Shown: positions 1-5,777, counted from the first letter of the stretch. The stretch is DNA of 12,606 nt from F1-60-MAGs149 sp032119475 (GCA_032119475.1 JAUMCA010000026.1:1-12606), one strand, 5' to 3'. Notes: generated from the sequence alone by a model not told the origin. A program made the numbers and translations.

Positions 1-1
1 A

Positions 2-26
2 GGGGTCAGACCGAAATGCGACACGC
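2..26 (-). repeat. Inverted, edge-truncated copy of the 25-bp repeat
   Basis: This 25-bp stretch is the exact reverse complement of 58-82. It includes the 9-bp arm gcgacacgc at 18-26. The rest of the unit lies beyond the left edge of the window. With 58-82 it forms a perfect 25-bp inverted pair separated by 31 bp. This is read directly from the sequence; the function is unknown. Confidence 0.85.
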
Positions 27-55
27 CCGCCCCGATCGGACGCAGAAGACCCCGG

Positions 56-100
56 ACGCGTGTCGCATTTCGGTCTGACCCCGTCGCGACACGCACGACC
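56..100 (+). repeat. Repeat unit with hairpin arms, copy 2
   Basis: Positions 56-100 match 123-167 at 43 of 45 bases, a 67-bp period. Inside the unit, gcgtgtcgc (58-66) and gcgacacgc (86-94) are perfect 9-bp inverted arms. They flank a 19-base loop that carries the motif cggtctgacccc. Short dispersed hairpins of this form resemble REP-type non-coding elements, which are often moved by RAYT (IS200-like) transposases. That link is inference, since no transposase gene is visible here. Confidence 0.85.
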
Positions 101-122
101 GGCCCGGTCACAGAGACCCTGC

Positions 123-167
123 ACGCGTGTCGCATTTCGGTCTGACCCCTTCGCGACACGCGCGACC
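123..167 (+). repeat. Repeat unit with hairpin arms, copy 3
   Basis: This is the third copy. Its arms are gcgtgtcgc (125-133) and gcgacacgc (153-161), with the same loop motif. It differs from copy 2 at two positions (150 and 162). It ends about 40 bp upstream of the crtA-like start, so the array lies in that gene's upstream region. A gtg at position 60 inside the array opens a frame into crtA, but the peptide it would add looks like translated repeat, not protein. Confidence 0.85.
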
Positions 168-197
168 CTACCCAACCGACCACCACCCGCCGGCCGA

Positions 198-203
198 TAC
201 CCT
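198..203 (+). promoter_or_regulatory. Possible -10 element of the crtA-like gene
   Basis: TACCCT fits the actinobacterial TANNNT form and lies six bases before the ATG at 210. No Shine-Dalgarno sequence is visible. This geometry would put the transcription start at or next to the ATG, giving a leaderless mRNA. No convincing -35 is seen, so the call is weak. Confidence 0.3.
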
Positions 204-209
204 TCATGC

Positions 210-902
210 ATGCTCGCGTCGTTCCACCTGATCGCGTATCCGCGCAGCGAGCGGGGCTGGGCGTTCGGGCGGATGGGCCTCGACCGACCGGACCTCGCGC
301 GGACGCCGGGCCTGCGCTTCAAGCGCATGGTCGGCACCGCCAAGGGCTCCTCGTTCGCCTGGCGCGCGGACCTGCTGCGCTGGGGCCTCGTGGCCGCGTG
401 GGACGCCGAGGAGGATCTCGACCGGTTCCTCGCCGAGTCGCCGATCGCGGAGCGCTGGCGCGAGCACGCGAGCGAGATCTGGACCGCGCGGCTCCTGCCG
501 GTCAAGTCGGCGGGTGCGTGGGGCGGCGCCAACCCGTTCCCGGCGCAGCCCGATCTACCCGGTGAGGGCGCCTACGCCGTCATCACGCGGGCCACGCTGC
601 GCGCGCGGCGCCTGCGCCGCTTCTTCGACGCCGTGCCGCCCGTCGACCACGACATGCGCCACGCGGACGGCGTCCTCGCGAGCGTCGGGTTCGGCGAGTC
701 GCCCATGATCCACCAGGGCACGCTGAGCCTGTGGTCCTCGCTCGACGCCATGAAGGCGTTCGCGTACGGCACCGCCGCCCACCGCGAGGCGATCCGCCGA
801 CGCACCGCGGAGCAGTGGTACGCGGAGGAGCTGTTCGCGCGCTTCCGCGTCCTCGGCAGCGAGGGCACCTGGGGCGGGCGCGACCCCGTCGTCCCCGCAT
901 GA
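210..902 (+). CDS. CrtA-like (spheroidene monooxygenase family) carotenoid oxygenase
   Basis: This 230-residue protein resembles the spheroidene monooxygenase (CrtA) family, O2-dependent enzymes that introduce keto groups into acyclic carotenoids. Family-like stretches are an N-terminal HLIAYPR, WAFGRMG near 17-23, TPGLRF near 32-37, RWGLVAAW near 57-64, and the C-terminal EELFARF followed by GTWGG. There is no signal peptide or membrane segment. The ATG at 210 was chosen because homology-like sequence begins there. The frame is open back to a GTG at 60, but that extension only translates the upstream repeats. It lacks a Shine-Dalgarno sequence and may be leaderless. Its TGA overlaps the next gene's ATG (ATGA), so the glycosyltransferase is probably translationally coupled and may act on the oxidised carotenoid. 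Family membership is fairly secure; the substrate is inferred, and no phytoene or lycopene genes are in the window. Confidence 0.8.
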   Translation: MLASFHLIAYPRSERGWAFGRMGLDRPDLARTPGLRFKRMVGTAKGSSFAWRADLLRWGLVAAWDAEEDLDRFLAESPIAERWREHASEIWTARLLPVKSAGAWGGANPFPAQPDLPGEGAYAVITRATLRARRLRRFFDAVPPVDHDMRHADGVLASVGFGESPMIHQGTLSLWSSLDAMKAFAYGTAAHREAIRRRTAEQWYAEELFARFRVLGSEGTWGGRDPVVPA

Positions 903-2029
903 CGACCGCGCTGATCGTCATCGCGATCCTGCAGGTCGCCGCCGGTGCGATCGTGCTCGCGCGCCTCAGTCGGGGACGCGAACGTCCTGCGCCGCTCGCC
1001 ACGGGCGCGCCGGCCGAGCACGGCGCGCTCAGCGTCATCGTGCCCGCCCGCGACGAGGAGGCCCGGATCGGCCCGCTGCTGGACGCCCTGGCGCGCACGG
1101 GGCCCGCCGTCGGCGAGGTCATCGTCGTCGACGACCGGTCCGACGACGGCACGGCCGACCGCGTCCTCGCGGCCGCCGCCGCCGATCCGCGGGTGCGGCT
1201 CGTGCGCGGCGCGGATCTGCCGCCGGGCTGGGTCGGCAAGCAGCACGCCCTGCAGCAGGGCCTCGCCGTCGCGAGCGGCCGCTGGTCCCTGTGCCTCGAC
1301 GCCGATGCGCGCCCTGATCCCGCGCTGCCCGATGCCCTCGTCGCCTGCGCGGAGGAGCACGGCTACGACGTCGTCACCGCCGGTCCCCGCTTCGCCGTCG
1401 ACACGTTCGGCGAGACCATCCTCCACCCCGCCCTCCTGGCGACGCTGGTCTACCGCTTCGGCCCGCCGACGGCCGCCCCGGCGCGCACGGATCGCATCGT
1501 CGCGAACGGCCAGTGCCTGCTGGTGCCGACCGAGCGGTTCCGCGCGAGCGGCGGCTGGTCGCCGGTGGCGGCGCACATGACGGAGGACGTCGCGCTGGCG
1601 CGCCATCTCGTCCGCACCGGCTGGAGCGTCGGCATGGCCGACGCGGCGCGCCTGCTCGTCGTCGACATGCACGCCTCCGGCCGCGAGGCCTGGCGCGAGT
1701 GGGGCCGGTCGCTCGCGCTGCCGGGCGTCGCGCCCGCGGCCGAGCAGGTGCGGGGCATCGCGCTCCTCGTGCTGACGCTGGCCCTGCCCCCGTGGATGGT
1801 CATCGCCGTCCTGCTCGCGGGCGCACCGACGCTCGCGCTCGTCCCGTCCGCGATCCTGCTCGCCGTCCGTCTCGCCTTCCACGTCGCGCTCCGCCCGACG
1901 TACGAGCACGCCGGGGCCGCGTACTGGCTGGCCCCGCTCGCCGACACCGCGGCGGTCGTCCGGCTCGTCGCGTCCGCCCTGCGGCCGAACCGCCGGTGGC
2001 GGGGACGGACCTACGCCACGTCGGCGTGA
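899..2029 (+). CDS. Membrane-associated family 2 glycosyltransferase, probable carotenoid glycosyltransferase
   Basis: This 376-residue GT-A fold (GT2) enzyme has a hydrophobic N-terminal anchor (about 3-22). Nucleotide-sugar motifs follow: SVIVPARDEE (45-54), VVDDRSDDGT (76-85) and the metal-binding DADARPDP (135-141). An acceptor-side GQCLLVP lies near 204-210 and the catalytic-type TED near 228-230. Hydrophobic segments at about 286-306 and 311-333 and a W-R-G-R-x-Y tail complete it. This arrangement is seen in carotenoid and lipid glycosyltransferases such as the CruC and diaponeurosporenoate types. The ATG at 899 overlaps the crtA-like stop, indicating a two-gene operon. The inferred role is transfer of a sugar to a hydroxylated or oxidised carotenoid at the membrane. 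Another lipid acceptor, such as a hopanoid or polyprenol, is possible. The 3' end overlaps the convergent PlsY-like gene by 19 bp. Confidence 0.8.
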   Translation: MTTALIVIAILQVAAGAIVLARLSRGRERPAPLATGAPAEHGALSVIVPARDEEARIGPLLDALARTGPAVGEVIVVDDRSDDGTADRVLAAAAADPRVRLVRGADLPPGWVGKQHALQQGLAVASGRWSLCLDADARPDPALPDALVACAEEHGYDVVTAGPRFAVDTFGETILHPALLATLVYRFGPPTAAPARTDRIVANGQCLLVPTERFRASGGWSPVAAHMTEDVALARHLVRTGWSVGMADAARLLVVDMHASGREAWREWGRSLALPGVAPAAEQVRGIALLVLTLALPPWMVIAVLLAGAPTLALVPSAILLAVRLAFHVALRPTYEHAGAAYWLAPLADTAAVVRLVASALRPNRRWRGRTYATSA

Positions 2030-2634
2030 TTCTTGTCGATGCCGGCCTTCCGCAGCGCGCGGTCGGCGAGGGCCGCGCGGATGCCGATGCCCACGAGCAG
2101 CACCACGCCGGCGAGCAACTCCGGCCCGGCGCCGTAGATGGCCCACACGGCGAACGGCCCGACGAAGACGCACGCCTGGATCCCGCGCGCGAAGCCGAAG
2201 CGCCAGCGGACGACGAGCAGCACCGCGGCGCCGACGACGGCGGCGAGCGGCACGAGCACGATCGCGCCGCCGGCGAAGCAGAGCAGGCTGCGGCCGCCGC
2301 GGAAGCGCATGGTGATCGGGAACATGTGGCCGACCACGACGCCGACCCAGCCGGCGATGCCGCCCCAGACGGTCATCTGCGGATCGTCGCCCACGACCCC
2401 GAGGAGGAGCAGGCCCACGCCGACCGCCGCCGCACCCTTGGCCGCGTCGAGGAAGAGCACGGGACGCGAGCCACGCGCGCCGAGCCGCTTGCGGGCGTTC
2501 CAGTACCCCGGGTTGCGGTCCCCGATCTCGCGCAGATCCACGATGCCCTGTCGCCGGGCGATCAGGTTCGCGAAGGAGATGCAGCCGAACGCGTAGCCGA
2601 TCGCCGCGGCGACCCCCAGGAGCGCGGGGGTCAC
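2011..2634 (-). CDS. Divergent PlsY-like (glycerol-3-phosphate acyltransferase family) membrane protein
   Basis: This 207-residue protein has about five hydrophobic segments. It carries recognisable versions of two of the three PlsY signature loops: DRNPGYWNARKRLG in place of SGNxGATN-R, and GHMFPITMRFRGGR in place of GHxFPxFxxFRGGKG. The third PlsY loop (HRxNIxRLxxGxE) is not recognisable; the C-terminus is ADRALRKAGID instead. PlsY transfers acyl groups from acyl-phosphate to glycerol-3-phosphate at the membrane to start phospholipid synthesis. With altered motifs, this copy may use another acceptor or be a paralogue. The GTG start at 2634 overlaps the TGA of the upstream gene (GTGA), and homology begins right after it. 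Its 3' end runs 19 bp into the convergent glycosyltransferase. An acyl-glycosyl carotenoid link is conceivable but unsupported. Confidence 0.75.
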   Translation of the reverse strand: MTPALLGVAAAIGYAFGCISFANLIARRQGIVDLREIGDRNPGYWNARKRLGARGSRPVLFLDAAKGAAAVGVGLLLLGVVGDDPQMTVWGGIAGWVGVVVGHMFPITMRFRGGRSLLCFAGGAIVLVPLAAVVGAAVLLVVRWRFGFARGIQACVFVGPFAVWAIYGAGPELLAGVVLLVGIGIRAALADRALRKAGIDKNHADVA

Positions 2635-2987
2635 TCCGGCGTCCGTGCGAGCTGATCGGCGATCGCCCCCGCGACGACGAGTCGGTCGATCGCCCCCTGC
2701 GCCCCGGGGCCCCACGGCCAGCGGGTGAGCCACTCGACGAGGCTCCAGATCGACGCCCGCGTGTCCGCGGCGGTCAGGTCATCGCCGACCATCCGGTGCA
2801 CCGCCTCCGCCCGCTGGAGCGTCGTGCGCGGCTCACGGCCATGCACGCAGCGATGGCGGACGAGGATCACGACGCGCGCGACCAGCCGCTCCGCGAAGCG
2901 CTCGAGGTCCCCGACATCGTTCCCCTCGAGCTCCCAGTAGAGGTCGCGCTGCGCGCGGGTCAGGAGCAGGTCGTCCGTGGTCAGCAC
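2631..2987 (-). CDS. Hypothetical protein of 118 residues
   Basis: I do not recognise a family. The protein is soluble and mostly helical in character, with charged helices (LERFAERLVARVVILVRHR near 28-46) and a Trp-rich patch (IWSLVEWLTRWPWGPG near 79-94). There is no signal peptide or clear metal site. The GTG at 2987 is the only reasonable upstream start, but no clear Shine-Dalgarno precedes it. It lies 55 bp after the thioredoxin-like gene on the same strand. Its TGA overlaps the GTG of the PlsY-like gene, so the two are likely made together. The codon third positions are GC-rich, like those of its neighbours, which supports it as a real gene. Confidence 0.6.
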   Translation of the reverse strand: MLTTDDLLLTRAQRDLYWELEGNDVGDLERFAERLVARVVILVRHRCVHGREPRTTLQRAEAVHRMVGDDLTAADTRASIWSLVEWLTRWPWGPGAQGAIDRLVVAGAIADQLARTPE

Positions 2988-3042
2988 GCTGCGAGGATAC
3001 CCAGACGGCAGGCGGGCGAACGACCCGCGTGACGGAAACGCA

Positions 3043-3465
3043 TCAGCGGAAGGGGTAGCCGGACGGCGGCGTGGCCGTCAGCGCGCCCTGCGCCGTGGTG
3101 AAGCGGTGCAGCGGATGGGAGGGCGCGCGGAAGGCCCGCGCCATCGTGCCGCGTCGATCGAGGTAGACGTTGACCGGCGCCTTCCCGAAGCGGCTGCGCA
3201 CGAAGGCGACGACGTCCGCACGCCGCGCGGACTGCGACGCGATGGCGATGACCCGAACATTCGGATGCGTCGACGCGTACCGCGCGACCTCAGGCGCCTC
3301 GGCCTGGCACTGGAGTCAGAACGGGTGGAAGAACATCACGGCGGCCGGCGTGCCCGCGAGCTTCGCGGGCGTGACGGCGCCGTTCACGACGCGCGCGGCA
3401 TTCGCCGGCGCCGCGGCGAACGCGACGGCGACGAGTGCGGCCGTGAGGGCGAGAAGGCGTCGCAC
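3043..3465 (-). CDS. Exported thioredoxin-like protein with in-frame TGA at the CxxC site: candidate selenoprotein
   Basis: The protein is 140 residues if the TGA at 3318-3316 is read through. Residues 1-23 are a Sec signal peptide (RR, Leu/Ala-rich core, ending A-N-A). A redoxin/TlpA-type core follows: VMFFHPF at 43-49, then the TGA at position 50, then LQCQAEAPEVARYA. The active site is therefore TGA-L-Q-C, i.e. UxxC in place of CxxC. The frame continues with a beta strand (NVRVIAIAS), a helix, NVYLDRRG, and a cis-Pro-like region around APSHPLHRF, ending at TGA 3045-3043. Of the 90 codons after the internal TGA, 82 end in G or C, as expected for real coding sequence here. Other genes in the window use TGA as a normal stop. 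The GTG start at 3465 is four bases after the zinc-ribbon gene's stop, so it is probably coupled to it. The inferred role is an extracytoplasmic thiol-disulphide oxidoreductase. The alternative is a Cys codon (TGC/TGT) changed to TGA by mutation or sequencing error. Confidence 0.7.
3286..3318 (-). promoter_or_regulatory. Candidate bacterial SECIS-like hairpin at the in-frame TGA
   Basis: Directly after the TGA the mRNA can form CAGGC (3306-3302) paired with GCCUG (3295-3291), with loop CGAGGC. A weak lower stem pairs GAC (3317-3315) with GUC (3288-3286). Bacterial SECIS elements are short hairpins just downstream of UGA with G in the apical loop. Here the loop starts about 14 bases after the UGA, at or slightly below the usual spacing. 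GC-rich DNA forms hairpins easily, so this is only suggestive. Confidence 0.3.
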
Positions 3466-3469
3466 GGCG

Positions 3470-3685
3470 CTAGGCGGCGTCGAGCGCCTCGTCCTCCAGC
3501 ACCGAGCCGCACTCGCGGCACGCCCAGGCGCCGATCCCGCCGCGTCGCTCCACGCGGATCGTCTCCCCCGCGCAGGCGAGGCACGTGCCCTCGTGGGCAC
3601 TCCGATCGAGCGGCGCCCACGCCGCGATCAGGCCCTCCAGCGTGGTGGCGATGGGTGCGGCGGACTGCATATCTAGGAGAAGCAT
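3470..3685 (-). CDS. Small zinc-ribbon protein
   Basis: This is a 71-residue protein. Its C-terminal half holds two CxxC knuckles, CLAC (35-38) and CREC (56-59), separated by 17 residues. This is a classic zinc-ribbon spacing. The N-terminal half is an Ala/Leu-rich helix and the tail is acidic. The ATG at 3685 is preceded by GGAGG (3698-3694, inside the lexA 3' end) with an eight-base spacer, which settles the start. Its TAG is four bases before the GTG of the thioredoxin-like gene, so it sits between lexA and that gene in one likely transcript. The role is unknown; nucleic-acid or protein binding is typical of such ribbons. Zinc binding is predicted from the motif only. Confidence 0.75.
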   Translation of the reverse strand: MLLLDMQSAAPIATTLEGLIAAWAPLDRSAHEGTCLACAGETIRVERRGGIGAWACRECGSVLEDEALDAA

Positions 3686-3687
3686 GA

Positions 3688-4320
3688 CTACAACCTCCGG
3701 AAGACGCCAACCACAACGCCCATGACGACGACGTGGTCGGGATAGAAGGGCTCGAGCGCGTCGTTCTCGGGATCGAGGCGGACGCGGCCGTCAATGCGAC
3801 GGACGCGCTTGACGGTGGCCTCGTCGCCGTCGATCAGGCAGGCGGCGATCGCACCGTCCGCGCAGTCCTCCTGCCGGCGGATCACGACGGTGTCGCCGTC
3901 GAGGATGCCCGCGTTGACCATCGAGTCGCCGCGGACCTTCAGGAGGAAGTTGTCGCCGCTCGCCGTGATCTGCTCGGGGACGGCGATGTGCTCCTGGACG
4001 TTCTCCTCCGCGAGGATCGGCGTGCCCGCGGCGATCGCGCCGAGCATCGGCAGCATGCGCACGCCGGGGTGCTCCGCGGCCTGCGCGGCCCGCGCGGCCC
4101 GCGCCGCCCGGCGGTCGCCGAGGTCGATGGCCCGTGGCTTCGTGGCGTCGCGGCGCAGGGCGCCGCTCAGCTCGAGCGCCTTCAGGTGCGCGTGCACCGT
4201 GGACGGGGAGGTGAGGCCGATCGCCTCGCCGATCTCGCGCACGGTCGGCGGGTAGCCGTGGCGATCCATATGCTCCTCGACGACTTCGAGGACCTGCTGC
4301 TGTCGCTTGGTCAGGGCCAC
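3688..4320 (-). CDS. lexA: LexA, SOS-response repressor and self-cleaving peptidase
   Basis: This 210-residue protein has the LexA layout. An N-terminal winged helix-turn-helix (VREIGEAIGLTSPSTVHAHL, about 27-46) is followed by an unusual Ala/Arg-rich linker (about 70-82) and the S24 peptidase domain. The self-cleavage Ala98-Gly99 lies in AIAAGTPI, the catalytic Ser133 in RGDSM and Lys171 in ATVKR. The Gly-to-Ser distance equals that of E. coli LexA. LexA blocks DNA-repair genes until RecA filaments trigger its cleavage. The GTG at 4320 has GGAG five bases upstream. Longer frames reaching 4380 would run through the operators and are rejected. Two LexA operators and a promoter lie upstream, indicating autoregulation. 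At least the zinc-ribbon gene, two bases downstream, should be co-transcribed. Confidence 0.96.
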   Translation of the reverse strand: MALTKRQQQVLEVVEEHMDRHGYPPTVREIGEAIGLTSPSTVHAHLKALELSGALRRDATKPRAIDLGDRRAARAARAAQAAEHPGVRMLPMLGAIAAGTPILAEENVQEHIAVPEQITASGDNFLLKVRGDSMVNAGILDGDTVVIRRQEDCADGAIAACLIDGDEATVKRVRRIDGRVRLDPENDALEPFYPDHVVVMGVVVGVFRRL

Positions 4321-4332
4321 ATCGACTCCGAT

Positions 4333-4346
4333 CGAACGGGTGTTCG
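4333..4346. promoter_or_regulatory. LexA operator 1
   Basis: The sequence cgaacgggtgttcg is a perfect match to the Gram-positive LexA box CGAAC-N4-GTTCG. It lies 13 bp upstream of the lexA GTG and over the predicted transcription start, where bound LexA would block initiation. Confidence 0.9.
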
Positions 4347-4351
4347 CATCC

Positions 4352-4380
4352 ACTGTGCCAGATCGAACGCCTGTTCGCAA
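4352..4380 (-). promoter_or_regulatory. Predicted lexA promoter
   Basis: On the minus strand TTGCGA (4380-4375) and CACAGT (4357-4352) are separated by 17 bp and resemble -35 and -10 elements. The predicted start near 4345 falls inside operator 1, and the -35 overlaps operator 2. That position suits tight autorepression. The -10 is a poor match to consensus. Confidence 0.45.
4364..4377. promoter_or_regulatory. LexA operator 2
   Basis: The sequence cgaacgcctgttcg is a second perfect GAAC-N4-GTTC palindrome, centred 31 bp (about three helical turns) from operator 1. Two boxes on the same face of the helix suggest cooperative binding. The tRNA-Leu gene is divergent, but its predicted promoter is further away. 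Confidence 0.9.
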
Positions 4381-4414
4381 GTCCGATCTGCCCCGCAGGG
4401 CCCCGACCTTCGGC

Positions 4415-4420
4415 TAGCAT
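4415..4420 (+). promoter_or_regulatory. Possible -10 element of the tRNA-Leu gene
   Basis: TAGCAT fits TANNNT and ends 10 bp before the first base of the tRNA, a usual spacing for a tRNA promoter. I see no good -35 match. Confidence 0.3.
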
Positions 4421-4430
4421 CCGTCCGCAC

Positions 4431-4514
<84 letters not shown>

Positions 4515-4521
4515 TCGCGAC

Positions 4522-4549
4522 GCGGCCCCCGGGGGAACCCGGGGGCCGC
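4522..4549 (+). terminator. Strong hairpin after tRNA-Leu
   Basis: A perfect 12-bp GC stem (4522-4533 with 4538-4549) closes a GGAA tetraloop, eight bases after the tRNA. There is no T-run downstream, so it is an L-shaped or stem-only terminator, as is common in high-GC actinobacteria. Confidence 0.7.
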
Positions 4550-4713
4550 TGTCGTCCTGGGCCCCCGGCGGCCTGAGGACACCTACGAGCGCCTCGACCG
4601 CTGGATACGCCGCAACGGGTCCGCGGTATCACCGCAGTCGGGCTGCGTCAGATTCCCGTGGGGCGAGCGTCGTCCTCCGTGCACCCACGATCACCACGGA
4701 GGCCCTGAGCTCC

Positions 4714-5769
4714 ATGTCCACCCCACTTCGCCTGCGCGGCGCCCTGATCGGCGCCGCCGCCCTCGCCAGCCTGGCGCTCGCACCCGCCGTCCACGCCTAC
4801 GAGGGCGATTGGACCATCACCGGCAGCTTCGAGCGCACGACCAGCCCGAGCTTCGCCGGAGGGTTCAACCCCAACGACATCGACGAGGTCACGGCCGGGT
4901 ACGACAACCGCGCCAAGGTCGCCAGCCTGCGCCTGCGCTTCTTCGAGGCGCCCAGCCGCGGCACGATCTACGCCGCCCTCGGCACCGGCCTCCCGAACGG
5001 CACCTGCGACATCGGCGCGCTCGACATCGCGATCCAGGCCCGCGACGTCACCCGCACGCGTCAGGTCACCGAGACGGAGACCTACTGGGTCGACGAGCTC
5101 GAGTACCGCTACACGTGGTCCCGCTACGTCGCCCCGGACGGCGAGGGCTGGACGTACGTCGGTCGCGAGTACACCCGCTCGAGCTGGCAGTACAAGTGGA
5201 TGCGCACCGGCCACGAGGAGACCCGCACGATCACCCGCACGATCACCGAGGTCGACCCGACGCAGCACGAGCGCGTCGGCACGCTGGAGCGCGACGCCGT
5301 CGACGGCGAGCTCGTCGACGTGGAGCGCGTCGCCAACGGCGCCACCGAGATGACGTGGTCGTGGGGCCACCCGCTGCTGAACGGCGTCGCCGCCGACTGC
5401 ATCGAGATCCAGGTCCCCGGCCGGCGTGCGCCGTTCGTGATCGCGCCGCCCGCCGATCCCGCACCGGCTCCCGAGCCCGCGCCGGCACCGACGGACCCGG
5501 CACCCGAGGACCCGATCGCGGCCGCCGATGAGGTGACGCTCGACGACATCGCCGTCAGCGCCACCCGCCTGTCCGGGGGGCGCATCGCGCTCGTGCTGGC
5601 CGGCGGCGACGCCGAGCGCGTCCAGATCCGCGTCAAGCGCTCCTCGAAGACGCTGGCGTTCCGCTCGCGCATCGTGCTGCGCAACCAGGCGGCCGGCGTC
5701 CGCTACGTCGTCGTCCGCTTCACGGACGGGGCGGACTGGTCCGACTGGGAGAGGGTCGCGGTCCGCTGA
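4714..5769 (+). CDS. Exported protein of unknown function
   Basis: This 351-residue protein has a signal peptide at about 1-27 (LRLRGALIG, Ala/Leu core, VHA then YEGDW). Residues 28 to about 230 form a beta-rich domain with many aromatic and charged repeats. These include a tyrosine/tryptophan-rich stretch (YWVDELEYRYTWSRYV, about 125-140) and a Thr-Arg run (RTITRTITE). An Ala/Pro-rich spacer of the PAPAPEPAPAP type (about 247-267) follows. A second small beta domain ends in FTDGADWSDWERV. Only two cysteines are visible in the mature part, in NGTCDIG and AADCIEI, and they could form a disulphide. I do not recognise a family. The ATG at 4714 has GGAGG 11 bases upstream, and the signal peptide begins there. 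The frame stays open back into the tRNA, but that part is not coding. A hairpin follows the stop. Confidence 0.85.
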   Translation: MSTPLRLRGALIGAAALASLALAPAVHAYEGDWTITGSFERTTSPSFAGGFNPNDIDEVTAGYDNRAKVASLRLRFFEAPSRGTIYAALGTGLPNGTCDIGALDIAIQARDVTRTRQVTETETYWVDELEYRYTWSRYVAPDGEGWTYVGREYTRSSWQYKWMRTGHEETRTITRTITEVDPTQHERVGTLERDAVDGELVDVERVANGATEMTWSWGHPLLNGVAADCIEIQVPGRRAPFVIAPPADPAPAPEPAPAPTDPAPEDPIAAADEVTLDDIAVSATRLSGGRIALVLAGGDAERVQIRVKRSSKTLAFRSRIVLRNQAAGVRYVVVRFTDGADWSDWERVAVR

Positions 5770-5777
5770 GGCACCGC

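Noticed and set aside
1..167. CRISPR array
   Set aside because: There are only three repeat copies, one is inverted, the units are self-complementary hairpins, and no cas genes are visible.
60..209. 50-residue N-terminal extension of the crtA-like gene from a GTG at 60
   Set aside because: It translates the repeat units, shows no family similarity and has no ribosome site. Family-like sequence begins at the ATG at 210.
572..2655. Long open frames antisense to, or out of frame with, the glycosyltransferase and PlsY-like genes
   Set aside because: They are Arg/Gly/Ala-rich, low-complexity translations typical of GC-rich shadow frames and lack any domain signal.
3316..3600. A 94-residue protein ending at the internal TGA and starting at 3600
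   Set aside because: Its first 45 residues overlap the zinc-ribbon gene out of frame and it would end before the redox motif. The GTG at 3465 with read-through explains the sequence better.
2977..3687. Plus-strand open frames across the thioredoxin-like and zinc-ribbon genes
   Set aside because: They are Arg-rich with no motifs. The minus strand has a signal peptide, CxxC knuckles, a ribosome site and operon spacing.
4321..4380. Longer LexA with 20 extra N-terminal residues
   Set aside because: The extension would translate through both operators and the promoter. GTG at 4320 has its own GGAG.
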